From Hyphomicrobiales bacterium (GTDB taxonomy: Bacteria; Pseudomonadota; Alphaproteobacteria; Rhizobiales; Xanthobacteraceae), in assembly GCA_003164375.1 (NCBI GenBank), contig PLTE01000321.1:460-8271 (forward strand): a stretch of DNA of 7,812 nucleotides, in the 5' to 3' direction. Positions 1 through 5,924 of this stretch are shown here, one piece after another. Both the position numbers and the translations under genes were made by a program. The notes beneath the pieces were generated by a model. That model did not search any database, was not told the origin of the DNA, and was given only the letters and a program-made list of their open reading frames with translations. The stretch's first letter is position 1; the number at the start of each line of letters is the position of its first letter.

Positions 1-2138
1 CCCAGGCCGGTGCCTTTGCCGACCCCTTTGGTGGTGAAGAAGGGTTCGAAGATGCGGGGCATGTTGTCCGGGGAGATGCCGGTGCCGGTATCCTTGACGC
101 TCAAGCAAACGAACACGCCGGGACGGGCTTCGGGATGGGCGGGATCGCAGCCGTCTTCGAAAGTCAGTTGTTCGGTCGAGATGTGCAACTGGCCGCCGCC
201 CTGCATGGCGTCGCGGGCGTTGACGACGAGGTTGACCAGCACCTGTTCCAACATGCCGGCGTCGGCCCGCACGAGCGGCAACCCCGCGGTGTGATGGCAG
301 CGCAGGGCAATGTCTTCGCCGATGATGCGCTCCAGCATTTTGCTCAGGTTGGTGATGATGGTATCCAGATCGACCGGCTCGGAGCGCATCATTTGTTTGC
401 GACTGAAGGCGAGCAACTGGCGGGTCAGGTTGGCGGCCCGTTCGCTGGCGGCGCTGATTTGATCGAGGCACTCGGTGACTTCGACGGAGGTTTTCTGGGA
501 TTCCATGCGACCGAGGTCGGCGTTGCCGCGAATGACAGCCAGGAGATTGTTGAAATCGTGGGCGATGCCGCCGGCAAGCTGGCCGACGAGTTCCATCTTC
601 TGCTGTTGCGTGACTTTGTTCTCGAGCTCGCGCTGCGCGGTGGTCTCGAGCGCGTAGACGATGGCCGCCTCCTGGTCGCGCTCCTCCTCCTCGACGGCCG
701 TCACATAGAAACGGCCGAACCGCTCGCCGTCGCCGGCCAGCATGGCGTCGACTGGCGCGATATCGCCCCTGCCGAGAGCTGCCTGTTGAATCGCCGCTTG
801 CAATGTGCCGCGGTCGCGTTCGGCGACGACGACGAGAATCGAACGGTCGCCGCTCTCAGCCTGATCCTCACCGCCGCGCGCGCCGTGGAAAAGGCGGGCA
901 AACAATGGATTGGTGCGCACTACGCCGCCGTGCTTGTCGATGGTCGCGATCGCCATCGGGGTATGGTGGAAGAACCGCATGAAGCGGATTTCCGCCAGGC
1001 GCTGCGGATCGGTGCCGTCGTCGCGGGCGCGGTTAAGCACCAGCGTGCGGGAAGCGCCGGGCCTGCCGTCGGCGCCGAATGCGAGCTTGTGATAGAGGCG
1101 CACCGGGAGCCGGCGCCCGCTTCGGGTGCGCAGATCGAGATCGAGCACCTCGGTCTTGACCTCGCCGGGCGCTGCTCGCAGCGTCGTCAACAGCGCCGCG
1201 CCGTCGCCGGAGACCAGATCGGCCAGTTTAAGGCCGCCCGAGCCGACCTGGGCGAGATCCTGATCGAGCCAATTGGCGAGCGTCGCGTTCAGATAGACGA
1301 TGTCGCCCTTGTCATCGACCGAGAAAAACCCGGCCGGCGCGTGATCGAGATAATCGATGGCATGCTGCAATTCCTGAAACACATTCTCCTGACGTTCGCG
1401 CTCGCGCGTGATGTCGGACAGCGTCCAGACCGTCAGCCGCCCGTCGCGCCGGCCGCTGCCGAGCGGGCGGATATTCAAACGCAGCCAACGCGCCGGCCGG
1501 CCCTTGATGCCGGCGATACGCACTTCTTCCTGGAGCCGCTTGCCCTCCCGTGCCGCCTTCAAAAGCCGGTAGATCGCCTCCGATGCGTCGGCATCGCCGA
1601 TGAAGGCGCGCTCGACCGGCCGCAGGTCGTGTTGGTCCGAAGCATAGGTGAGATCGAGATAGGCGGCATTGGCATAGATGACGCGGCCGTCGGCGCCGGT
1701 GACCACGACCGCGTCAAAGGCGCCGTCGACCACCGCCTTGGTCAGCGGGTTAGCGGTCTCGGCGGCGGACAGCCGCAAAATACCGCAGGCCAATGCGAAC
1801 AGCGAAAACACCCCAATAGTGGCCAGCACGGCGAGGAACGCCAAAATATACGGCTCGGCATTGCTGCCGCCGACGAACACGATGCCGGCCGCCGCGGCCA
1901 CCAAGAAGGCGGCGACCAGAAGCACGAAGACCACACTGCCGCCGCGCGAGGCGCTAGCGCTGCGATCGATCGATGGGCGCGTTCCGCCGCCGTTCGAAGT
2001 CCCGCCATTCGACGGCTCGGCGCGCGATATCTTGCCATTCGGCGTCGCGACGATGCCGGGTGTCGTTCCGGGCGCGTTCATGGCGCTCATGGCCTGCATG
2101 GGCTGCCGAGCCTGCTCGGTTATGGCCTGCTCTGTCAT
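1..2138 (-). CDS. cckA: CckA-type multi-PAS membrane hybrid histidine kinase, C-terminus cut by window edge
   Basis: The minus-strand frame is open from an ATG at 2138 to base 1, giving at least 712 residues. A stop lies four codons before this ATG, which fixes the longest start; a later ATG at 2099 is possible, and neither has a strong ribosome site. Residues 1-67 are a polar tail. Two membrane segments follow (about 68-90 and 97-118) with a very short periplasmic loop. Three PAS-like modules come next (about 133-245, 262-365 and 390-500). The dimerisation box reads GQLAGGIAHDFNNLL with phospho-acceptor H527. The ATPase domain shows the N-box NLVVNARDAM (N640), G1 box DTGTGI (683-688) and F-box RIFEPFFTTK, then ends inside the G2 box (GKGTGLG). 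Family knowledge: CckA phosphorylates ChpT, which passes phosphate to CtrA and CpdR, and controls cell cycle and motility. The receiver domain expected after the ATPase lies beyond the window, so hybrid status is inferred. An unrelated PAS kinase with the same boxes cannot be excluded. Confidence 0.85.
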   Translation of the reverse strand, partial: MTEQAITEQARQPMQAMSAMNAPGTTPGIVATPNGKISRAEPSNGGTSNGGGTRPSIDRSASASRGGSVVFVLLVAAFLVAAAAGIVFVGGSNAEPYILAFLAVLATIGVFSLFALACGILRLSAAETANPLTKAVVDGAFDAVVVTGADGRVIYANAAYLDLTYASDQHDLRPVERAFIGDADASEAIYRLLKAAREGKRLQEEVRIAGIKGRPARWLRLNIRPLGSGRRDGRLTVWTLSDITRERERQENVFQELQHAIDYLDHAPAGFFSVDDKGDIVYLNATLANWLDQDLAQVGSGGLKLADLVSGDGAALLTTLRAAPGEVKTEVLDLDLRTRSGRRLPVRLYHKLAFGADGRPGASRTLVLNRARDDGTDPQRLAEIRFMRFFHHTPMAIATIDKHGGVVRTNPLFARLFHGARGGEDQAESGDRSILVVVAERDRGTLQAAIQQAALGRGDIAPVDAMLAGDGERFGRFYVTAVEEEERDQEAAIVYALETTAQRELENKVTQQQKMELVGQLAGGIAHDFNNLLAVIRGNADLGRMESQKTSVEVTECLDQISAASERAANLTRQLLAFSRKQMMRSEPVDLDTIITNLSKMLERIIGEDIALRCHHTAGLPLVRADAGMLEQVLVNLVVNARDAMQGGGQLHISTEQLTFEDGCDPAHPEARPGVFVCLSVKDTGTGISPDNMPRIFEPFFTTKGVGKGTGL

Positions 2139-2215
2139 GCGCCGCTTTCACTGCCTCGCGCCGCCGAATCGCGCAAGGGCCTTTGCCGAAGGGTACACAA
2201 TTAGAGGGTCCACGA
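2139..2215. other. flhB-cckA intergenic gap, no clear terminator or promoter
   Basis: These 77 bases separate the flhB stop codon (TAA at 2218-2216) from the cckA ATG at 2138. I find no stem-loop followed by a T run in the minus direction, and no convincing -35/-10 pair. Two TTAG tetramers (2201 and 2216) are 15 bases apart start to start, too far for a CtrA box, which needs 11. The simplest reading is that transcripts of the flagellar operon can run into cckA, but a weak promoter for cckA here or inside flhB cannot be excluded. Confidence 0.5.
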
Positions 2216-3292
2216 TTAGTCGCGCCAGGCCACCGCACGGCGCAGCTTCATCACGTAGCCGATGATTTCGGCGACCGCGCGATAGTGCTCCTGCGGGATT
2301 TCCTGGTCGATCTCGACCGTTGCATGCAGCGCCCGGGCCAAGGGCGGGTTCTCGACGATGGGGATATCGTTGGCCTCCGCCACCTCGCGGATCTTGCGGG
2401 CAATGAAATCGGCACCCTTGGCGACGCAGACCGGCGCATTCATGCCGCGTTCGTATTGCAGCGCGATGGCATAATGCGTCGGGTTGGTAATGATGACCGA
2501 GGCTTTCGGCACCTTGGCCATCATGCGCTTCTTGGCGCGCGCCTGGCGCATCTGCCGGATTTTGCCTTTGATGGCGGGGTCGCCTTCGGCCTGACGGAAT
2601 TCCTCCTTCATCTCGCGAACCGACATTTTCTGCCGGTCGTACCATTGCCGATACTGAAACAGGTAATCGGTCGCCGCGACGATGGCGAGGATCGCCACCA
2701 CCGTGCCCAGCATTTGCATCGCGAGCGAACGCGTCACCGTCAGGATCAACGCCGGATCGGTCGCGACCATGCTGCCGAGCCGATGCCGTTGCGGCCATAA
2801 CAGCGCAGCGATGACCGCGCCGAACAGAACGAGCTTGACGAGCCCCTTGGCGAAATTGGCGAGCGCCTGTTTGGAGAATAGCCGGGTGAATCCTGCCGCC
2901 AGCGAGATTCTCGACAGCTTCGGCATCAACGGCTCGACCGAGAATAGAATGCGATGCTGAATGGCATTGCCGCCGAGCGCCGCGAGCGTGAGGAGAAGGA
3001 GCGGAATGCCGAGCGCGGCGAGAACACGCGTCGTGATCAGCCGCACGAGACTGGCGAGCGCCGGCCCGTCGGCGGGAATTTGCGCGGAATGGGCCAACAC
3101 GCCGCGCAACGTCGCTTGCAGGCTTTGCGCCATCGGAACCGCGAACACCATCAGCGTCAGCGTGCCGCCGGCGATCATGAACCAGGTGCTGACTTCGACG
3201 CTCTTGACGACGTCGCCGCGCTTGATGGCTTCTTCGAGCCGGCGCGGCGTCGGGTCTTCGGTATGTTCGGTCTCGTCGCGGTCGTCGGCCAT
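2216..3292 (-). CDS. flhB: FlhB, flagellar export gate protein and substrate-specificity switch
   Basis: The product has 358 residues, the usual size for FlhB. FlhB closes around the FliPQR gate in the inner membrane and switches export from rod/hook proteins to filament proteins. The charged N-terminus (DETEHTEDPTPRRLEEAIKRG) is the family signature. Hydrophobic segments lie near 36-56, 90-108, 150-166 and 188-208. A basic, hydrophilic linker (about 215-262, including MSVREMKEEFRQAEGDP) leads to the cytoplasmic domain. This carries the self-cleavage motif NPTH at 270-273, cut between N270 and P271 in known homologues, so the switch should be functional. The C-terminal domain is complete (IPIVENPPLARAL, then the YRAVAEIIGYV helix). 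The start is an ATG at 3292, 25 bases after the fliR stop, with only a weak ribosome site, so translation may depend on coupling. It is the last flagellar gene of the minus-strand operon, directly before cckA. Confidence 0.98.
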   Translation of the reverse strand: MADDRDETEHTEDPTPRRLEEAIKRGDVVKSVEVSTWFMIAGGTLTLMVFAVPMAQSLQATLRGVLAHSAQIPADGPALASLVRLITTRVLAALGIPLLLLTLAALGGNAIQHRILFSVEPLMPKLSRISLAAGFTRLFSKQALANFAKGLVKLVLFGAVIAALLWPQRHRLGSMVATDPALILTVTRSLAMQMLGTVVAILAIVAATDYLFQYRQWYDRQKMSVREMKEEFRQAEGDPAIKGKIRQMRQARAKKRMMAKVPKASVIITNPTHYAIALQYERGMNAPVCVAKGADFIARKIREVAEANDIPIVENPPLARALHATVEIDQEIPQEHYRAVAEIIGYVMKLRRAVAWRD

Positions 3293-3317
3293 ATCGGATA
3301 CTCAGGGTGGCGGTTCT

Positions 3318-4088
3318 TTAAGCGTGCGGGGCGAGTTCGTGCAGTACGCCGCCGGCGTAATCGAGAAACGTTCCCATCATGGCGCCGAGCACCAGGACGA
3401 GGAACAGAAAGCCGAGCAAGATCGACAGCGGCAGGGCGACAAAGAACACCTGCATCTGCGGCATCAGCCGCGACAGCACACCGAGCCCGAGATTGAACAG
3501 GAGCCCGAACACGAGAAACGGCGCGGAGAGCTGCATGCCGATGCGAAAAGCGCCGGATACCGTTTTGGTCACCAGCGCCGCCACGTCGCCGGTGGCCGGC
3601 ACCTCGCCCGGCTCGAACAGCGTGTAGCTGTCGTTGAGCGCGGCGATGACGAGGTAATGCATGTCGGTGGCGAAGAACAGCGTCACCCCGAGCATGGTGA
3701 GGAAGTTGCCAACGATGGCGCCCTGCTCGCCCTGCGTCGGGTCGACCGCGGTGACGAAGCCCAAGCCGAGCTGTTGGGCGATGACCGAGCCCGCCACTTC
3801 GAGCGCGGAGATGGTCAGGCGCGCGGTCAAGCCAAGCACCGCGCCGATCAAAATCTCTTCGACCAGCATCACGATCACCGGCCCGAGCGCGCTGGTATCG
3901 ATCTGGTAGGCTTTGCTATGCAGCGGCAAGAGCACGGCGGCCAGCACGATGGCGATGGTAAGACGCAACCGCGCCGATATGTTCTGCTCGCCCAATCCCG
4001 GCAGCAACATCACCATCGTCCCGGTACGGGCGAAGATCAGGATAAAGCTCGCCCCGAGCGCCGGCAGGAAGGAAATGTCGATCGGCAC
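3318..4088 (-). CDS. fliR: FliR, flagellar type III export gate protein
   Basis: This 256-residue, strongly hydrophobic protein is the normal length for FliR, the single-copy subunit that completes the FliP5-FliQ4-FliR1 gate in the inner membrane. Family features visible include the N-terminal segment FARTGTMVMLLPGLGEQ (19-35), the stretch EEILIGAVLGLTARL (77-91), GFVTAVDPTQGEQ (110-122), and the C-terminal block LSRLMPQMQVFFVALPLS (205-222) followed by a long hydrophobic helix to about 240. About six membrane segments can be drawn. The start is GTG at 4088, 11 bases after the fliQ stop; the only nearby purine stretch (GAGCGG) overlaps the fliQ TGA, which suggests translational coupling to fliQ. 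FliR is fused to FlhB in some bacteria; here they are separate genes 25 bases apart. Confidence 0.97.
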   Translation of the reverse strand: MPIDISFLPALGASFILIFARTGTMVMLLPGLGEQNISARLRLTIAIVLAAVLLPLHSKAYQIDTSALGPVIVMLVEEILIGAVLGLTARLTISALEVAGSVIAQQLGLGFVTAVDPTQGEQGAIVGNFLTMLGVTLFFATDMHYLVIAALNDSYTLFEPGEVPATGDVAALVTKTVSGAFRIGMQLSAPFLVFGLLFNLGLGVLSRLMPQMQVFFVALPLSILLGFLFLVLVLGAMMGTFLDYAGGVLHELAPHA

Positions 4089-4099
4089 GGCTACGCCGC

Positions 4100-4363
4100 T
4101 CAGCCGGCGGTGATATGCGCGGCGATCCGCAGAAAGTTCGAGCGCATGGCGTCGGCCATGAATGGCAGCACGATCAGCATGGCGAGGAAAATCGCGAGAA
4201 TTTTCGGCACGAACACCAGCGTCGATTCTTGGATCTGGGTGAGCGCCTGCAACAGCGAGATGATGACGCCGACGCCAAGACCGACCAACATCAGCGGTGA
4301 CGCGACGATGATGAGCGTTACGATCGCATCGCGCGCCACATCCATAACTTCCGGTCCGGTCAT
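4100..4363 (-). CDS. fliQ: FliQ, small flagellar export gate subunit
   Basis: The product has 87 residues, typical of FliQ, which is present in four copies in the export gate. It forms a hairpin of two hydrophobic helices, about 14-38 and 51-71, joined by the conserved turn LLQALTQIQESTL (37-49), a hallmark of the family. The start ATG at 4363 is preceded by GGAG (minus strand, 4372-4369) with a 5-base spacer, a sound ribosome site. It lies 65 bases after fliE and 11 bases before fliR. The order fliE-fliQ-fliR differs from the contiguous fliOPQR block of enterics: fliO and fliP are in a separate divergent unit. Confidence 0.97.
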   Translation of the reverse strand: MTGPEVMDVARDAIVTLIIVASPLMLVGLGVGVIISLLQALTQIQESTLVFVPKILAIFLAMLIVLPFMADAMRSNFLRIAAHITAG

Positions 4364-4428
4364 TGCTACTCCGCTTGTTTTCTTTTGTTCGGCTCGGCGC
4401 TCCCGCTTCCCGTGGGCGGCAAGAGGCT

Positions 4429-4752
4429 TCAGATCGGCATCTTCAAGACGTCTTCGTAAGCGGCGATCACCTTGTCGCGGACCGAGACCAGCGTCTGGAA
4501 CGTGGTTTCGGTTTCGGCCACCGCGGTCACCACGTCGATCATATTGGACTTGCCGTTGGCCACGGCCGTGGCCTGAGCGTCGGACTTTTTCGCCGTCTCG
4601 GCGACGGTATTGATGACGTCCTTGAGAACGGCGCTGAAGTTCGGCCCGGAATCCGGACTGTTGCCGACACCGCCCGCGATGCTTGCGGTGTCGTTGCCGA
4701 GCCGCGAAAGGGCGGCGTAGGCATTAGCGGCGGCGGCGGTCGGTATCGGCAT
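4429..4752 (-). CDS. fliE: FliE, MS-ring/rod junction protein
   Basis: At 107 residues this matches FliE in length. FliE joins the MS ring to the proximal rod, is among the first substrates of the export apparatus, and contacts the FliP/FliR gate. The N-terminus is alanine-rich and probably flexible (1-35). The family core begins near NFSAVLKDVINTVAET (38-53), and the best diagnostic is the C-terminal helix TFQTLVSVRDKVIAAYEDVLKMPI split around 84-107, including the VRDKVIAAYEDVL pattern at 91-103. The start ATG at 4752 has a strong ribosome site (AAGGTGA, three bases upstream). It follows flgC by 22 bases, consistent with co-production of rod proteins. Confidence 0.95.
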   Translation of the reverse strand: MPIPTAAAANAYAALSRLGNDTASIAGGVGNSPDSGPNFSAVLKDVINTVAETAKKSDAQATAVANGKSNMIDVVTAVAETETTFQTLVSVRDKVIAAYEDVLKMPI

Positions 4753-4755
4753 GGC

Positions 4756-4762
4756 TCACCTT
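4756..4762 (-). promoter_or_regulatory. Ribosome binding site of fliE
   Basis: On the minus strand AAGGTGA ends three bases before the fliE ATG, placing its AAGG core six bases away. It is one of the best Shine-Dalgarno matches in the window and supports the 4752 start. Confidence 0.75.
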
Positions 4763-4774
4763 TTGTTGCGGGCG

Positions 4775-5191
4775 TCAGCTCTTGAGGATGTCGATGGTTT
4801 TCTGAAGCATCTTGCGCGTGGAACTGATCACATTGAGATTTGCCTCGTAGGAGCGCTGCGCGTCGCGCAGATCGGTCATCTCGACGAGCGTGTTCACATT
4901 CGGATATTTGACGTCGCCGTTGGCGTCGGCGGCCGGATTGCCGGGCTCGTGCTTGACCAGAAAATCCGAATTGTCGGTCTCGACCCGGCCGAGCTTGACC
5001 ACATTCACGCCGAGCGAATGATCGAGCTCGGAGCTGAAGGTAACGATGCGGCGGCGATACGGATCGCCGCCGGGCGTCGACGCCACCGAATCGGCGTTGG
5101 CGAGGTTTTCCGAGATGATGCGCATGCGGCCAATCTGCGCGCGCAAACCGGAGGCGGCGACGGTGAGCGATTTGACGAAGTCCATCGGCAA
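4775..5191 (-). CDS. flgC: FlgC, flagellar proximal rod protein
   Basis: This 138-residue protein is a proximal rod subunit exported through the flagellar gate. It shows the rod-protein N-terminal pattern LTVAASGLRAQIGRMRIISE followed by ENLANADS (28-35), then the FlgC-specific GGDPYRRRIVTF (41-52) and PGNPAADANGDVKYPNVN (83-100). The C-terminal helix (115-138, YEANLNVISSTRKMLQ then KTIDILKS) packs with the N-terminal helix in rod proteins. The start is ambiguous. TTG at 5191 has GGGAGGG seven bases upstream, an ideal spacing, whereas the ATG two codons later (5185) would leave 13 bases. I prefer TTG on spacing; starting at ATG would give 136 residues and lose nothing important. It lies 61 bases after flgB and 22 before fliE. 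Confidence 0.96.
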   Translation of the reverse strand: MPMDFVKSLTVAASGLRAQIGRMRIISENLANADSVASTPGGDPYRRRIVTFSSELDHSLGVNVVKLGRVETDNSDFLVKHEPGNPAADANGDVKYPNVNTLVEMTDLRDAQRSYEANLNVISSTRKMLQKTIDILKS

Positions 5192-5198
5192 CGGTCTG

Positions 5199-5205
5199 CC
5201 CTCCC
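5199..5205 (-). promoter_or_regulatory. Ribosome binding site of flgC that favours a TTG start
   Basis: Minus-strand GGGAGGG lies seven bases before TTG at 5191 and 13 bases before ATG at 5185. The spacing argues that translation begins at the rare TTG codon. Confidence 0.65.
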
Positions 5206-5252
5206 ATTCAATATGCCGCCCCGACGAGTACGGCGTTCGAACGTCTGCGCGA

Positions 5253-5645
5253 CTATCGGTCGAGCGCGATCTTGATCAGCGCGAGGCTGTGCGTGTAGAG
5301 CGACGTCACCGCCTCATAATCCATCTGGTTGGAAGCGGCTTTCATCATCTCGTCTTCGTGGGTCACCGAATTGCCGCGCGGGCGTATTTCGTACTGACCG
5401 CCCCGGTCGGTCGCGAACTGCGAGCCAGTGCTCGACTGGAGCGGGATGTGATTCGGATCGGTGCGGTCGAGACCAAGCGACGCGGCCGAGAGCGCGTTGC
5501 CAAAATCCAACGGCGCCAGATCCTTCGCCTGGTAATTGGGGGTGTCAGAATTGGCCACGTTCTCGGCCAACACTTCCTGACGCACTTGGTGCCACTGCAT
5601 GCGCTGGCGCAGCATGGACAGAATTGGGATGTCGGAAATCGGCAT
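5253..5645 (-). CDS. flgB: FlgB, flagellar proximal rod protein
   Basis: The product has 130 residues, the expected size for FlgB, a proximal rod component assembled on FliE. The family signature ENVANSDTPNYQAKDL is at 28-43 after an N-terminal helix (LSMLRQRMQWHQVRQEVLA). The C-terminus carries the typical EDEMMKAASNQMDYEAVTSL (97-116) and a final amphipathic helix ending KIALDR. The start ATG at 5645 is preceded by GGGGAC (5657-5652) with a six-base spacer. It is the first gene of the minus-strand operon. A perfect CtrA box lies 62-76 bases upstream of the ATG, so cell-cycle-linked activation by CtrA is likely, though inferred from the motif alone. Confidence 0.97.
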   Translation of the reverse strand: MPISDIPILSMLRQRMQWHQVRQEVLAENVANSDTPNYQAKDLAPLDFGNALSAASLGLDRTDPNHIPLQSSTGSQFATDRGGQYEIRPRGNSVTHEDEMMKAASNQMDYEAVTSLYTHSLALIKIALDR

Positions 5646-5681
5646 TTGCGTGTCCCCATTGCGTTGGGCGGACTCTAACGC

Positions 5682-5698
5682 TCGGCAGACTTTGCCGA
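5682..5698. repeat. Inverted repeat TCGGCA-N5-TGCCGA in the flgB leader
   Basis: Six-base arms at 5682-5687 and 5693-5698 are separated by five bases. The dyad lies between the CtrA box and the flgB ribosome site. It could be a small operator or a weak hairpin in the flgB transcript leader. It superficially recalls a sigma-54 promoter (GG then GC), but the spacing is two bases short. Confidence 0.5.
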
Positions 5699-5706
5699 TC
5701 GTATGG

Positions 5707-5721
5707 TTAATGCCTGGTTAA
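5707..5721. promoter_or_regulatory. Perfect CtrA box TTAA-N7-TTAA upstream of flgB
   Basis: TTAA at 5707-5710 and TTAA at 5718-5721 are separated by exactly seven bases, matching the alphaproteobacterial CtrA consensus at all eight fixed positions. Each half is preceded by GG on the plus strand, so the site is a GGTTAA direct repeat with an 11-base period. On the minus strand the flgB-proximal half extends to TTAACCAT. It lies 62-76 bases before the flgB ATG, a sensible distance for a box overlapping a -35 region with a leader of a few tens of bases. CtrA is the final response regulator of the relay started by CckA, encoded at the other end of this operon. Confidence 0.75.
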
Positions 5722-5723
5722 AA

Positions 5724-5741
5724 TGGCGGTTTTGGCGGTTT
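5724..5741 (+). repeat. Tandem nine-base repeat TGGCGGTTT x2
   Basis: TGGCGGTTT occurs at 5724-5732 and again immediately at 5733-5741. The repeat sits just beyond the perfect CtrA box on the fliO side. Its second copy also forms the left arm of the adjoining hairpin. A role as a binding site is inference only. Confidence 0.6.
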
Positions 5742-5756
5742 TGCCATTAAACCGCC
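5734..5756. repeat. Eight-base-pair hairpin GGCGGTTT / AAACCGCC
   Basis: Arms at 5734-5741 and 5749-5756 are perfect reverse complements with a seven-base loop. No run of T follows on either strand at a distance typical of an intrinsic terminator. It is more likely a DNA-level dyad or insulator between the divergent promoters than a terminator. Confidence 0.6.
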
Positions 5757-5761
5757 GTTTA
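5747..5761. promoter_or_regulatory. Candidate degenerate CtrA box TTAA-N7-TTTA
   Basis: TTAA at 5747-5750 is followed after seven bases by TTTA (5758-5761), seven of eight consensus positions. It overlaps the right arm of the hairpin. It could be a weaker site serving either direction, or chance. Confidence 0.35.
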
Positions 5762-5812
5762 CCATGAGAATGCTTCATCCATCGGATTTGGCGGAGAAAT
5801 CGGCTATCCTTC

Positions 5813-5827
5813 TTAATTCTTTGTTAG
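5813..5827. promoter_or_regulatory. Candidate CtrA box TTAA-N7-TTAG upstream of fliO
   Basis: TTAA at 5813-5816 and TTAG at 5824-5827 have the correct seven-base spacing and match seven of eight consensus positions. The site lies 98-112 bases upstream of the fliO ATG and is the best placed candidate for CtrA control of the fliO-fliP direction. Confidence 0.45.
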
Positions 5828-5910
5828 TAATCACGACGGCAAATGTTTCCGGCGCCGTTAACCTTTGGGACGCCTAAGTTTCGGACCCAATAGCCGCGCC
5901 GGAGCGCAAC

Positions 5911-5916
5911 GGGGAG
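5911..5916 (+). promoter_or_regulatory. Ribosome binding site of fliO
   Basis: GGGGAG lies eight bases before the ATG at 5925. This decides the start: the same frame is open upstream to a TTG at 5865, but that codon has no ribosome site and would place 20 charged residues before the membrane segment. Confidence 0.7.
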
Positions 5917-5924
5917 TAGCGCGG

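Larger units (their letters stand above)
5646..5924. promoter_or_regulatory. Divergent flgB / fliO control region
   Basis: This 279-base gap between the start codons of flgB and fliO is visibly richer in A and T than its surroundings and must drive both directions. It contains five TTAA tetramers (5707, 5718, 5747, 5813, 5858), which are rare elsewhere in this GC-rich window. It also has an exact CtrA box, two near matches, a duplicated nine-base repeat with a hairpin, a six-base dyad in the flgB leader and one GANTC site (5671-5675). I could not recognise a clear sigma-54 promoter, and no standard -35/-10 pair is convincing, as is usual for CtrA-activated promoters. Confidence 0.8.

Noticed and set aside
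135..2204. A 689-codon open frame on the plus strand opposite cckA
   Set aside because: The minus strand encodes a kinase with all expected boxes in order. The plus product is low in recognisable motifs, rich in Ala/Gly/Arg/Asp, and is an antisense shadow in GC-rich DNA.
2201..2219. Possible CtrA site from two TTAG tetramers before cckA
   Set aside because: The spacing is 11 bases between tetramers instead of seven, and neither half is TTAA.
2961..4613. A 550-codon open frame on the plus strand opposite flhB, fliR, fliQ and fliE
   Set aside because: It runs antisense to four well-identified flagellar genes across their borders. Its product is full of His/Gln/Arg runs typical of shadow frames.
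5684..5695. Possible sigma-54 promoter (GGCAGACTTTGC)
   Set aside because: The GG to GC distance is two bases shorter than the strict -24/-12 spacing, and the sequence is better described as a small dyad.
5734..5756. Intrinsic terminator between the divergent genes
   Set aside because: The stem is good, but no T run follows it and both flanking genes start, rather than end, here.
5865..5924. Extended fliO start at TTG 5865
   Set aside because: There is no ribosome site before it, and ATG 5925 has GGGGAG at good spacing directly before the membrane segment.
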